Positions 18,201-26,242 of a DNA stretch of 56,806 nt are shown one piece after another (position 1 is the first letter of the stretch; each line of letters starts with the position of its first letter). Made by a program: the position numbers and the translations under genes. The DNA is from Flavipsychrobacter sp. Its GTDB lineage: Bacteria; Bacteroidota; Bacteroidia; Chitinophagales; Chitinophagaceae. The notes under the pieces are model-generated. The model ran no database searches, was not told where the DNA came from, and saw only the letters and a program-made list of their open reading frames with translations. The DNA is taken from NCBI GenBank assembly GCA_016786565.1, contig JAEUVY010000007.1, positions 1 through 56,806 on the forward strand. The letters run 5' to 3'.

Positions 18201-18578
18201 GTAAAGGATGCTGTAAACGAGTTCATCGTAAAACACCTGAGCGTCGTGTGCGCTGGCGAAGTAGCCGTATTGCTGCCCCCATGCGCGCCAGCAGTCGGCC
18301 AGGCGATGTGCTACTTGTTTTACAGATGTCTCGCGACCGGTAGTACCATCGGGTTGCGGCACACCTGCCTTGCGGAAGTACTTCTGTGCAAGTATGTCTG
18401 TAGCTATCTGCGACCAGTGCTTCGGCACCTCCACATTGGTCATCTCGAATACCTTTTCGCCGTTCGGGTTGCGGATAACCGATGTGCGGTAATCGTACTC
18501 GAACATGTCGTAAGGACTAACCCCATCGCGGGTGTAGTGACGGCCAAATGCAAGGCCCTTATTTTGACTGGCGCTCAT
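15279..18578 (-). CDS. nrdJ: Adenosylcobalamin-dependent (class II) ribonucleotide reductase
   Basis: A 1099-aa enzyme reducing ribonucleoside diphosphates to deoxynucleotides, with the radical made by coenzyme B12. Recognisable segments are [19 protein letters not shown], the substrate-site block [15 protein letters not shown], and NPCSE at 386-390, holding the thiyl cysteine C388 with N386 and E390. Further blocks are [20 protein letters not shown] and [22 protein letters not shown]. The C-terminal tail has four CxxC-like cysteine pairs (CRNCG, [8 protein letters not shown]) typical of the redox/zinc tail of long NrdJ proteins. It needs no oxygen and no NrdB partner, and none is present here. 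Transcription ends at a strong terminator. The 288-bp upstream gap shows no cobalamin riboswitch that I can recognise. Confidence 0.96.
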   Translation of the reverse strand: [1099 protein letters not shown]

Positions 18579-18866
18579 GATAAAATATTATTTAGCAGTT
18601 AAAGAACTTAAGTGTGAGGAATAGCTAAATTATCGAAAAGAACTGCGGAAAGAAACATTTAAAAACTAACACTATTGTGGATAACCTACAGAAAGCAGGC
18701 GGGGCAATACGAATGCAGATTACAAATATATAAATGATACTATCCTGCAGTTTTTGCATGGTAAAGGTAGGCCAGGCAGGAGTATGACCGTGTTAATAAA
18801 ATAAGAAGCAGCAGGGTGAATGGGGGCGGTATTGCACCACTGAAAACGAGCGAAAAACGTTCACTA
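18579..18866. other. Intergenic region upstream of nrdJ
   Basis: No gene seen. The only candidate signal is minus-strand TATATTTG (TAnnTTTG) at 18723-18730, 144 nt upstream of nrdJ. ACACTATTGTG near 18668 faintly recalls an NrdR half-site but lacks the paired 15-nt boxes. Confidence 0.4.
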
Positions 18867-20366
18867 CTATTTGGAAAAGGGAACAATGCGGGTACCCGAA
18901 ACCGATACAAGTGTAAGGAAATACATACCCTGCCGTAACGAACGTGTGTCTATGAAATTAAACCCTTCCCAGAGCGGATATACGCCCATCTGCCGACCGA
19001 GAACGTCTGTAACGGTGCAGCTTCGATACGCCGCACCAGCAGGCAGCCTGACCACAAGATCGTCCTGCACTGGAATGGGGTACACCTGTACGTCAGCCGC
19101 ACAATCGGACACGCTTATCTTCTGACTGCCGTTACAGCCGTAGGGCAGGATGTGCTCGATAGTGGCATCGCCCGGCGAGAGGCATGTTACTGAACCGGTA
19201 AATGAGTCCGCAACCGCGACCAGGGGGCTGCGGCTGTGCCAGTAACCGATGGAAACGGTATCGGACAATTGTACCGTCTGACCAACACAGCGCCCGAACG
19301 AATCGGTGACGGTGGTGGCGCGCGGACCAATGTCTATGAAGGCGGTATCATTTACATGACTGTAATTACAGGCATTGTATAACCGCAGCATGAGTGTATC
19401 TCGACCGGCATGCACACTCTGATAGAACAACTGACCCGAGTCTTTAATAACGCTGCCATATTTGCGAAATGAGGTCCACTTGAGTTCAAACGGACCGGTA
19501 TCGACAGATATACCAGTTCGCTCTCCTACACAAAGAGCAGTATCGGATAGCGAGAAACGGGCAGTATCGGATAACGGATAATAGAGGCCGATCTTTCGAT
19601 TGATCCTGAAAGTATCTGTGCCGCAGTAGGTGGATGAGACACAGAAAACATCAACCAGCCGCCGGTACTTGTTGCTATCGGTGACCACATAATAGCTGTA
19701 ATCAAAACAGCGAAAACCATCCCACAACCAACTATCAACCGGCAGGTCAAGGCAATAAGAACTATACTTCAGGTCGCCCCATGATGTTGGTCTGCGCATC
19801 ACCTTGAATTTATAAGAAGTGGTATCCGAGCACTTTCCCGCGGTAACAACATAAAGTACTGAGTCGTCAACATCGTAGTTACATTCATAAAGCCCCTCGG
19901 AAATGCCCGACACTGTACCACCTGCCACTGACGAATGTTCACTGGTAGACATCCAGGTGCCGCCGGGAACCGAGGGTGTAAGGACAATGGAAGTACCGGG
20001 GCAAACTTTGTCGGGGCCCGAGATGATGCCCGGCGAGGGTATAACCGTGTCGACTCTCATGACTATACTCCGGGAGATTGCTATAACCACGTCGCCGGCA
20101 GCGCTCACCTGCTTACAAACAACGGTATCATTGTGCCGTAAAGTATCGGAAATATAGCGGATGCTGTCACCACCTACCGTTTTGCCATTGATGGACCACC
20201 TGTAATGCCACCACAACGCGTCCTTGTCTGTCACTGTAAATGTGACCCGCGTGCCCTTACAGATCACGGTGTCTGAAGCCTTGACAGGAACCACCTGCCC
20301 ACGGAGCGGTGCCGCGGCAAGGAAAAGAAGCAGATAAAAAACGAGGCTCTTCAGGGTGACGGACAT
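18867..20366 (-). CDS. Secreted protein with T9SS type A sorting domain
   Basis: 499 aa with a signal peptide (MSVTLKSLVFYLLLFLAAAPLRG). The start at ATG 20366 is preferred to the frame opening at 20411. The body is made of Ig/PKD-like modules rich in Ser, Thr, Asp and paired cysteines (VICKGTRVTFTVTD, CPGTSIVLTPSVPGGTW, CVGERTGISVD, CVGQTVQLSD). The last ~75 residues form a type IX secretion sorting domain: VYPIPVQDDLVVRLP, VTDVLGRQMG, then DTRSLRQGMYFLTLVSVSG and the basic end. The protein should cross the outer membrane by T9SS and be surface-attached or released. No catalytic motif is visible, so an adhesin or matrix role is the best guess. Confidence 0.85.
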   Translation of the reverse strand: MSVTLKSLVFYLLLFLAAAPLRGQVVPVKASDTVICKGTRVTFTVTDKDALWWHYRWSINGKTVGGDSIRYISDTLRHNDTVVCKQVSAAGDVVIAISRSIVMRVDTVIPSPGIISGPDKVCPGTSIVLTPSVPGGTWMSTSEHSSVAGGTVSGISEGLYECNYDVDDSVLYVVTAGKCSDTTSYKFKVMRRPTSWGDLKYSSYCLDLPVDSWLWDGFRCFDYSYYVVTDSNKYRRLVDVFCVSSTYCGTDTFRINRKIGLYYPLSDTARFSLSDTALCVGERTGISVDTGPFELKWTSFRKYGSVIKDSGQLFYQSVHAGRDTLMLRLYNACNYSHVNDTAFIDIGPRATTVTDSFGRCVGQTVQLSDTVSIGYWHSRSPLVAVADSFTGSVTCLSPGDATIEHILPYGCNGSQKISVSDCAADVQVYPIPVQDDLVVRLPAGAAYRSCTVTDVLGRQMGVYPLWEGFNFIDTRSLRQGMYFLTLVSVSGTRIVPFSK

Positions 20367-20457
20367 TAAAAAACAGGTTATATTCGAAAGTACAAATAAC
20401 CAGCAAAACATGTGCCACTTTTACAATTTGTAACTTTAACCCTAAACCTACACCAAA

Positions 20458-21420
20458 ATGAGATCTTTCTACCTGTTGCTATTCGCCATATGCCTGCTGC
20501 TTTTTTCCTGCTCGAAGGGTGTAAAACCAATTGCCGCAACGTGCGAAACAACTATCCTGGGGTATAGAACTGTTTACGACACAACATCACTTAGCCCGGC
20601 GAACCCGCTGGCAGAATGGGGCACCATATCGGCCAAAACAGCTACGATGAGCCGGATCGTGTACATCAGGAACACCCCAACCTTTAATCAAGGTATATAC
20701 CACACCGGCAACATGTGTTATTATACCTTCCGCAACAACTCAGACACCGACGTAGCCATACTGTACCGGATAAGACCCGACGGGATGGTAACAGAACTCA
20801 AGGACAGCCTATCGGGATTCAAGTACGACGGACTTGTCTTCAACAAAACGATGCAGAAAGTGTACGCATTCAAGAGCATATATGGTGCGAGCAACGACTG
20901 GCTATGCGAGATAACAACCGATAGCGGAAAATTTATGTCGCGGAAGATTGTTGCGGGAATTGGCCGAAGCACAACGAATGCAGCCATAAACGCCACAATA
21001 GATAACTCAACCGGGAATATCTACTACAGTGTAACGACAAATAAAGTAACAACACTGGTAAAAATAGACCCCGAAAAGGCTGTCCTCTCAGAGATCTTCA
21101 GCAAAAAAGCTCCCTACAATATGTATGGACTATGCTTTAACGGGAAAGACAATCGAATGTATTGTGTTGTACAAGACACGTCGGGCATACATTTCGCGAC
21201 CATTACAACCGGTGGAACAGTGACGAAATTGGATACGCTGGCAATTCCCTCTGCCCTGCAGTTCAGCTCGGCAATGATAGACGAATGCCGGGATGAATAC
21301 ATCTTCACCGGAAACACATCAAATGACGCGGGCTATTTGCTCCGAATGAATATGACGGGGCAACAACTGAGCAGACTGATGACCGATCAGATCTTTCAGG
21401 GTCTGACCCCGATGCGCTGA
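20458..21420 (+). CDS. Lipoprotein with probable beta-propeller fold
   Basis: A 320-aa protein with lipobox LLLFSC after a hydrophobic signal. The mature part shows repeated short blocks of the type YDGLVFNKTMQKVYAFKS, ATIDNSTGNIYYSV and YGLCFNGKDNRMYCVV, spaced roughly 45-60 residues apart, suggesting several propeller blades. No enzymatic motif or named family is apparent. It is divergent from the T9SS protein (91 bp between starts) and converges on the DUF4397 lipoprotein gene with a 4-bp gap. TAACTTTA at 20431-20438 is a one-mismatch -7 box. Function unknown. Confidence 0.75.
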   Translation: MRSFYLLLFAICLLLFSCSKGVKPIAATCETTILGYRTVYDTTSLSPANPLAEWGTISAKTATMSRIVYIRNTPTFNQGIYHTGNMCYYTFRNNSDTDVAILYRIRPDGMVTELKDSLSGFKYDGLVFNKTMQKVYAFKSIYGASNDWLCEITTDSGKFMSRKIVAGIGRSTTNAAINATIDNSTGNIYYSVTTNKVTTLVKIDPEKAVLSEIFSKKAPYNMYGLCFNGKDNRMYCVVQDTSGIHFATITTGGTVTKLDTLAIPSALQFSSAMIDECRDEYIFTGNTSNDAGYLLRMNMTGQQLSRLMTDQIFQGLTPMR

Positions 21421-21424
21421 CCTT

Positions 21425-22108
21425 TTAATTATTATTGAGCAATTTGAGACGCAGTGCAGATGTGCCAGAGCCTGTTTTGGAACCGGTGAGGATGAGTGTA
21501 TAGATCTTGCCTGCAGCCAATACCTGACTGGTGGGCTCTGTAGCCACCACGGTGCTGATGTCGGACGGATCGCCGGCCTTGAGTTCGTAACCACCTGCCG
21601 ATACCTCTATAAACTCGGTATAGCCGAGGGCAGTGATGTCTGTACCGATAATGGTGGTCTGCGCGTTCGCAGTGATCTTCAGATTGTCCTTAGACAGGTT
21701 CACGAAACGGATCTTCGCCTTGTTGGTTGCGGGCGGCGTCATATTGTCTTTTACAAGCAGAAACGCGGGAGAAGTGATGAGGCCTCCGCAAAATGCAGAG
21801 TAGCTAACGTTGTTCTCGAGCGTAACAGACTGGCTGCTGACAGGTGTGCCCACATTGGTGAGGAAGAAACCCAGCGTGACAGGCGTGCCTGACTTTACGT
21901 ATTTGTAGCCCGAGTATGCAGGGAAGGCAATATTGAGCGCACCGGAGATGGCCACATTATCGACACGTGCATCGACGGCGGGCAGCGAGCCTGCACAACC
22001 GTTGACAAACATAACGCCTGCGGTGTTGGACGGGGCAGGATTGGTCTTTTTGCAGCCGTAGCTACCAACGAGTGCCAATGAGAGCAGTGCGATTAAGGCC
22101 TTCTTCAT
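21425..22108 (-). CDS. DUF4397-type lipoprotein
   Basis: A 227-aa lipoprotein (lipobox GSYGC; mature KKTNPAPSN). The body fits the DUF4397 pattern of two tandem beta-sandwich modules: AGVMFVNGCAGSLPAVDARVDNVAIS...FPAYSGYKYVKSGTPVTLGFF, then AKIRFVNLSKDNLKITANAQ...YTEFIEVSAGGYELKAGD and AGKIYTLILTGS. DUF4397 proteins are cell-surface or periplasmic and uncharacterised. A minus-strand TATTTTTG box 25 nt before the ATG supports the start. The sensor kinase gene ends 58 bp upstream in the same orientation, but the box suggests independent transcription. Confidence 0.85.
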   Translation of the reverse strand: MKKALIALLSLALVGSYGCKKTNPAPSNTAGVMFVNGCAGSLPAVDARVDNVAISGALNIAFPAYSGYKYVKSGTPVTLGFFLTNVGTPVSSQSVTLENNVSYSAFCGGLITSPAFLLVKDNMTPPATNKAKIRFVNLSKDNLKITANAQTTIIGTDITALGYTEFIEVSAGGYELKAGDPSDISTVVATEPTSQVLAAGKIYTLILTGSKTGSGTSALRLKLLNNN

Positions 22109-22133
22109 AATAGTGCGATCAGTTATTGAACGT

Positions 22134-22141
22134 CAAAAATA
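22134..22141 (-). promoter_or_regulatory. -7 promoter element of DUF4397 lipoprotein gene
   Basis: The minus strand reads TATTTTTG (TAnnTTTG), ending 25 nt before the ATG at 22108. Confidence 0.45.
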
Positions 22142-22166
22142 ACGGTTTTTACAACGCTTGCGGTTT

Positions 22167-24137
22167 CTATGCCGAGCGCAGGGCGATAAAGAACGTGGTT
22201 CCCTTTCCAAATTCGCTCTCTACCCAGATGTTGCCGCCATTGAGTACAGTGAACTCTTTGCACAGCATAAGGCCGATGCCTGTGCCTTTTTCATCGGCGG
22301 TGCCGGGCATACTGCTCATGGGGTTAAAGACGCGTGGCAGCATGGCCTCGGGTATGCCGGTACCATTATCGGCAACGGTGACAATGGTGTAGCCGGGGCG
22401 GGTGGTAGTGTCTGCATTGAAGGTGATGCTGCCGCCCAGGTGCGAATACTTGATTGCGTTGGCCAGGAGGTTGCGGATAATGAAGTCGAAGTGAGTGGCA
22501 TCGACCTTTATCATCAATCCTTTCGGCACATTGCAGGTGATCTTTATCCCCTTTTCGTCCAGCACCAGTTTTTTGAGGGCTATGCTCTGCCGAATGGTGT
22601 CTTTCACATCCACATCGGCCTGCTGCAGCCTGAGGCCCTTCACCAGCGACTGGCCCCAGAAGAGGAGTTTGTCGAGCATCTCGGACGAAGCCCGTGCGTG
22701 CTCGCGGAGGCTATCGAGCAGGAATTTCTTTTCCTCCTCATCCGTGCGCGGGTCTTCATAAATATCCAGTACAGTAGGGATACTGGAAATGGGCCCGCGA
22801 AGGTCGTGACCAATAATGGAGAACAACTTGTCCTTCATGATGTTGAGCTCCTTCAGTTCTTCCTGATGCTCTTTCAGCTTGCGGTTGAGCGCGGTGGTGC
22901 GGCGGAAATAGAAGTATAGCACTGCCAGCAAAGCGGCAACACCAAAAGAGATAACGATAAACAGATTTCGCTGGCGGGCGTTCCGGCGGCTTTCCCGCTC
23001 AAGTGTATTGACCTGCTCATAAGACTTCTCGAGCTCGTGAGCAGAAGCGATACCCGACAACTCGGCCGCCTTGTTGATGGAAAAGAGGCTATCGGCGATG
23101 TGTTGTTTATTTTCAGTTGCTGCAAGCGCCTCTTTGTAGCGACCAAGGTCTTTGAAATAGGAAGCCTGCGCCTCGTATATCGAGACCATGAACGCCTTGT
23201 TGTGGGTACTATCAGCGATCTGCAAGGCTTCGTCGAGGTAGCGGAGCGTGGCGGGTACATCCTTTTCCTGAGTGATGGCGGCCAGCGTGAGCAGCATGTT
23301 GGAGCGCATCTCAGGCAGATTGTAGCGTTTGGCGAGCTGCAACCCTTCATCGAGGAAATGAATGGCCCTGTCGGGCTGGCCCGCGTCAAGGTAAAACTGC
23401 CCCAGGTAGGACAAACACTCTACACGTGCATTTATGAATGCGGTCCCGCTACTCAACTCAAGGCTATGCATGAACGTGGAAAGTGCCTCGTCCTTGCGGC
23501 CCTCCATGGCAAACAATACCCCCTGCATATTGTAAAGGAGGATGACGTGCTCTGAAATAGGAAGCGACCTGCTATACGCTGCCGCAGAATTGAGGTAGCG
23601 CATCGCGTTGGTTGTGTCGTTCTGCTGCAGGTACATACTGGCCAGGTTCATGTAGCAGATCATGGCACCGTCTTTGTTGCCTATGCTGTCCTGCATCTTG
23701 AGCGACCTGATAATGTAACGGGCGGCAACATCAATATTGCCCTTGCCGGCCTCCAGAGAACCTATATTGCCGAGCACATCGGCTATACCTCTTGTGTAGT
23801 TCGCCGACCTGTACAGATCGAGTGCCATCTGCAGGCGTTTTGACGCGCTGCTGATGCGACCCTGTATCTTATCGAGCAGGCCAAGCTGGGCAAGGATCAT
23901 TCCTTCGCCTACCTTGCTGCCTTTGTCGGTAAAATAAGAGAGTCCTTTCTCGGCATAATACCTGAAAGAATCGGCGTTCCGGTCGTTATAGTAAACGATG
24001 GCATGGGTATATACAGCGGCCTTCTGTGAATCGGTTTTCGCAGCGTTGATGTCTGCCGCAAAGTTCGGACCACCGGCTTGCGAAAACGAGTACAGAGCGC
24101 CAACCATACACGACAACAAAACGACCAGACGTTTCAT
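22167..24137 (-). CDS. TPR-containing membrane sensor histidine kinase
   Basis: 656 aa from ATG 24137 (MKRLVVLLSCMVGALYSFSQ, a signal peptide); upstream in-frame starts to 24197 give no signal. Residues ~25-370 are tetratricopeptide-like helical repeats (AQLGLLDKIQGRISSASKRL, LYNMQGVLFAMEGRKDEAL). A coiled stretch and one membrane helix (NLFIVISFGVAALLAVLYFYF) follow. The kinase core has the phospho-acceptor H444 in FSIIGHDLRGPI, an N box in IIRNLLANAIKYS, G1 VADNGTGIP and G2 GTGIGLMLC. This periplasmic-TPR architecture is common in Bacteroidota sensor kinases. No receiver gene is adjacent; the nearest response regulator is 10 kb away at 34243. The input signal is unknown. Confidence 0.93.
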   Translation of the reverse strand: MKRLVVLLSCMVGALYSFSQAGGPNFAADINAAKTDSQKAAVYTHAIVYYNDRNADSFRYYAEKGLSYFTDKGSKVGEGMILAQLGLLDKIQGRISSASKRLQMALDLYRSANYTRGIADVLGNIGSLEAGKGNIDVAARYIIRSLKMQDSIGNKDGAMICYMNLASMYLQQNDTTNAMRYLNSAAAYSRSLPISEHVILLYNMQGVLFAMEGRKDEALSTFMHSLELSSGTAFINARVECLSYLGQFYLDAGQPDRAIHFLDEGLQLAKRYNLPEMRSNMLLTLAAITQEKDVPATLRYLDEALQIADSTHNKAFMVSIYEAQASYFKDLGRYKEALAATENKQHIADSLFSINKAAELSGIASAHELEKSYEQVNTLERESRRNARQRNLFIVISFGVAALLAVLYFYFRRTTALNRKLKEHQEELKELNIMKDKLFSIIGHDLRGPISSIPTVLDIYEDPRTDEEEKKFLLDSLREHARASSEMLDKLLFWGQSLVKGLRLQQADVDVKDTIRQSIALKKLVLDEKGIKITCNVPKGLMIKVDATHFDFIIRNLLANAIKYSHLGGSITFNADTTTRPGYTIVTVADNGTGIPEAMLPRVFNPMSSMPGTADEKGTGIGLMLCKEFTVLNGGNIWVESEFGKGTTFFIALRSA

Positions 24138-24252
24138 TATTGGCATAGATGGGGTAGTTTCCAATTTATAACACAAAGAAATACTATAAAGCGGCAAATA
24201 ACAAAGAAAATGTAGCTTTTACACAACAAATTGATAATCAGTAATTCTACTG

Positions 24253-25008
24253 CTATTTTTTCTGCTGCCAATCGGCATGTGCTCTTTGCAAAGAAGCTAC
24301 AAACGTATCGACAGGCTGAGCACCGGACACGGCATATTTGCGATCGAAGACAAAGAACGGCACGCCTGAGATGCCTATCTGATCGGCCTCTTTGAGGTCG
24401 GCAGCCACCTCGGCGGCGAATTCGGTGCCGTGGAGCATCTTCTCAACAGCAGCTTTATCCAGACCAATAGCGACACCTATGGATGTGAGTGTAGGAATAT
24501 CATCTATATCCTTACCATCAGTGAAATAAGCCTTGAAAATGTGTTCTTCAGCATCAGAGCCAAGCCCGTGTTTCTTTGCCATCTGCAACAGGCGGTGGGC
24601 GTTGTAGGAATTGGCCACCATCGTTTTGTCGAAGTTGTACTGCAAGCCATCCGACTGGGCCATGTGCACCACCGAAGCATGCATCTGCTTCGACTGCTCG
24701 AGGCTGATGCCCTTCACCCTGGCCAGGTACTGGTAGGCATTTTCTTTGGTGGTGATCTTCTTCATGCCCGGATAGAGCTGGAAACTGTGCCAAACCACTT
24801 CAATATCATCGCGGTGGGCAAATTGCGCCAATGCCTTCTCGTAACGGTGTTTTCCCATGTAACAAAACGGGCAAACCATATCGGACCATATCTCTACTTT
24901 CATTTTGGGCTGTTGTGTCATCTTCTTCTGTGTTTGGCGCACCTGTGCTGAGGCTCCCGCAAAGCTGAGGGCCGTAAAAAGGACAGTAACGAGTGCGAGG
25001 CGTTTCAT
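24253..25008 (-). CDS. DsbA-family FrnE-like thiol oxidoreductase, secreted
   Basis: 251 aa. A signal peptide (MKRLALVTVLFTALSFAGASAQ) precedes a thioredoxin-fold domain with active site CPFC (C46, C49) in WSDMVCPFCYMGKHRYEKAL. It also has the helical insertion typical of the FrnE/2-hydroxychromene isomerase branch (NSYNAHRLLQMAKKHGLG, EEHIFKAYFTDGKDI) and a cis-proline loop GVPFFVFDRKYAVSGAQP. FrnE proteins are usually cytoplasmic, so the export signal is notable: here it probably acts on periplasmic disulfides. The start at 25008 is preferred to 25035. It is divergent from the small lipoprotein gene with 58 bp between starts. Confidence 0.9.
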   Translation of the reverse strand: MKRLALVTVLFTALSFAGASAQVRQTQKKMTQQPKMKVEIWSDMVCPFCYMGKHRYEKALAQFAHRDDIEVVWHSFQLYPGMKKITTKENAYQYLARVKGISLEQSKQMHASVVHMAQSDGLQYNFDKTMVANSYNAHRLLQMAKKHGLGSDAEEHIFKAYFTDGKDIDDIPTLTSIGVAIGLDKAAVEKMLHGTEFAAEVAADLKEADQIGISGVPFFVFDRKYAVSGAQPVDTFVASLQRAHADWQQKK

Positions 25009-25066
25009 TATGCTGCAAGTTAAGGCTATGCACATGGAAAATGTAATTGCGTTATCTTTACGATAA

Positions 25067-25465
25067 GTGAAAAATTTGTCAAATTACCTGGGTGCCACAT
25101 TGTTGGTTGCACTTGCCGGCTGCGGCAGCAAGCAGTCTGTTCTTACCTACAAACTAAAGAACATGGCATCGGATACCGTGGACGTGATATGCACAAGAAC
25201 CGACCGCCCCGACCTGGCCGACACTTTTTGGGTGGGATTTAAGCAAGAAGTGGTGATAGATGTGCGGACAGAGGAAACCGAACATGTGAGTACCTACAAA
25301 GAAAAAGGATTCACATTGGGCAGGTTTTCACGCATAGATGTGTACCGGCATCGCGGTCGCAGGAAAAGCGCTACCAACTTCGCGAGCACTGCTGTGTGGA
25401 CTTATGGAGAGCGTAGCAGCACAGCAGCCGACTACACGACCGTAGTAACCGATAAAGACTTCTAA
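25067..25465 (+). CDS. Small lipoprotein with GTG start
   Basis: A 132-aa protein read from GTG at 25067. The N-terminus is a good lipoprotein signal, KNLSNYLGATLLVALAGC, with lipidation at the cysteine of LAGC. The rest is a beta-rich ~110-residue domain ending TTVVTDKDF with no family I recognise. TATCTTTA, one base from the -7 consensus, ends 6 nt before the GTG, supporting this start. The 3' end overlaps the convergent GldN-like gene by 4 bp. Function unknown. Confidence 0.65.
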   Translation: MKNLSNYLGATLLVALAGCGSKQSVLTYKLKNMASDTVDVICTRTDRPDLADTFWVGFKQEVVIDVRTEETEHVSTYKEKGFTLGRFSRIDVYRHRGRRKSATNFASTAVWTYGERSSTAADYTTVVTDKDF

Positions 25466-26196
25466 CGCCCCCTGCGCCTGCCCCTCCGTTTCTCGCCCAC
25501 GGGTTCAGACTCTTCCACACCCGATGGGTTATTGGAGGGACTCATTCTGGTAATGCGGCTTGAAAAGTGCCTTGAACGGAAATATTGCGGCCACGATAGC
25601 GTCACACCATTAGAGTTTACCGACACCATTGTGGAATGCAGGTCAAGGTATGCGGCACTCTCGGCGAAGCTGATCCAAAAGAGCTTCTTCTCCTTGCCAT
25701 CGGCGGGTGATAAAAACACCGGTGCCAACGATCTGATATCCACCCTCATTTCTCCGGTGTCCCGGTCGAATATCCAATCTTCTCTTAGCGACATACCGGT
25801 GAGGACTGGGCTATTGCCGTTGAGACCGGGAACAGCATATGCGTCCATTAGCTTCTTTACGGAATCGGCAGAGAGCAGCACAGACTTCATCGTATCGTCG
25901 GCAGACCATGCACGGATAGCCCCGGTAGAAACACCTGCCAAAAGCACCTCGGCAAGAGGACGGCAAGAAGCCGACTGCTGAGAGAACATACATTTGTTGA
26001 CAGGCGAAACCGTATCGAGGAAACGCCAGACCGTTTTATGGAACAGGATCTTTCCATGGGCTTCTGTATCGGAGTACTCCCAACCGTCGCGTATGGGCTC
26101 GCCCTCGCGAACACCATAGGGCATGGTCTGCGCAATGCCCGCCTGCCCCACCAGGCACGTAAGGACTACCAACCAATATGACAGGAAACGGATCAT
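25462..26196 (-). CDS. GldN/PorN-like protein (type IX secretion / gliding family), stand-alone
   Basis: 244 aa with a signal peptide (MIRFLSYWLVVLTCLVGQAGIAQ). Three stretches match GldN/PorN: ILFHKTVWRFLDT, then LREDWIFDRDTGEMRVDIRSLAPVF, then FWISFAESAAYLDL followed by LSWPQYFRSRHFSSRITR. In T9SS the GldN ring component works with GldK in the periplasm, encoded in a gldKLMN cluster. Here no gldK, L or M is nearby, so this is probably a diverged paralogue. The C-terminus ends in an unusual basic tail (GEKRRGRRRGR). The gene lies between bioD and a lipoprotein gene, with no functional context to help. Confidence 0.78.
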   Translation of the reverse strand: MIRFLSYWLVVLTCLVGQAGIAQTMPYGVREGEPIRDGWEYSDTEAHGKILFHKTVWRFLDTVSPVNKCMFSQQSASCRPLAEVLLAGVSTGAIRAWSADDTMKSVLLSADSVKKLMDAYAVPGLNGNSPVLTGMSLREDWIFDRDTGEMRVDIRSLAPVFLSPADGKEKKLFWISFAESAAYLDLHSTMVSVNSNGVTLSWPQYFRSRHFSSRITRMSPSNNPSGVEESEPVGEKRRGRRRGR

Positions 26197-26242
26197 TTTG
26201 CATGAAGTTACATGAAAACAGCGACCCGAATGCTGTCCGTCA

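Noticed and set aside
18600..18860. Cobalamin riboswitch upstream of nrdJ
   Set aside because: I could not find the B12-box core or the expected multi-stem layout by eye.
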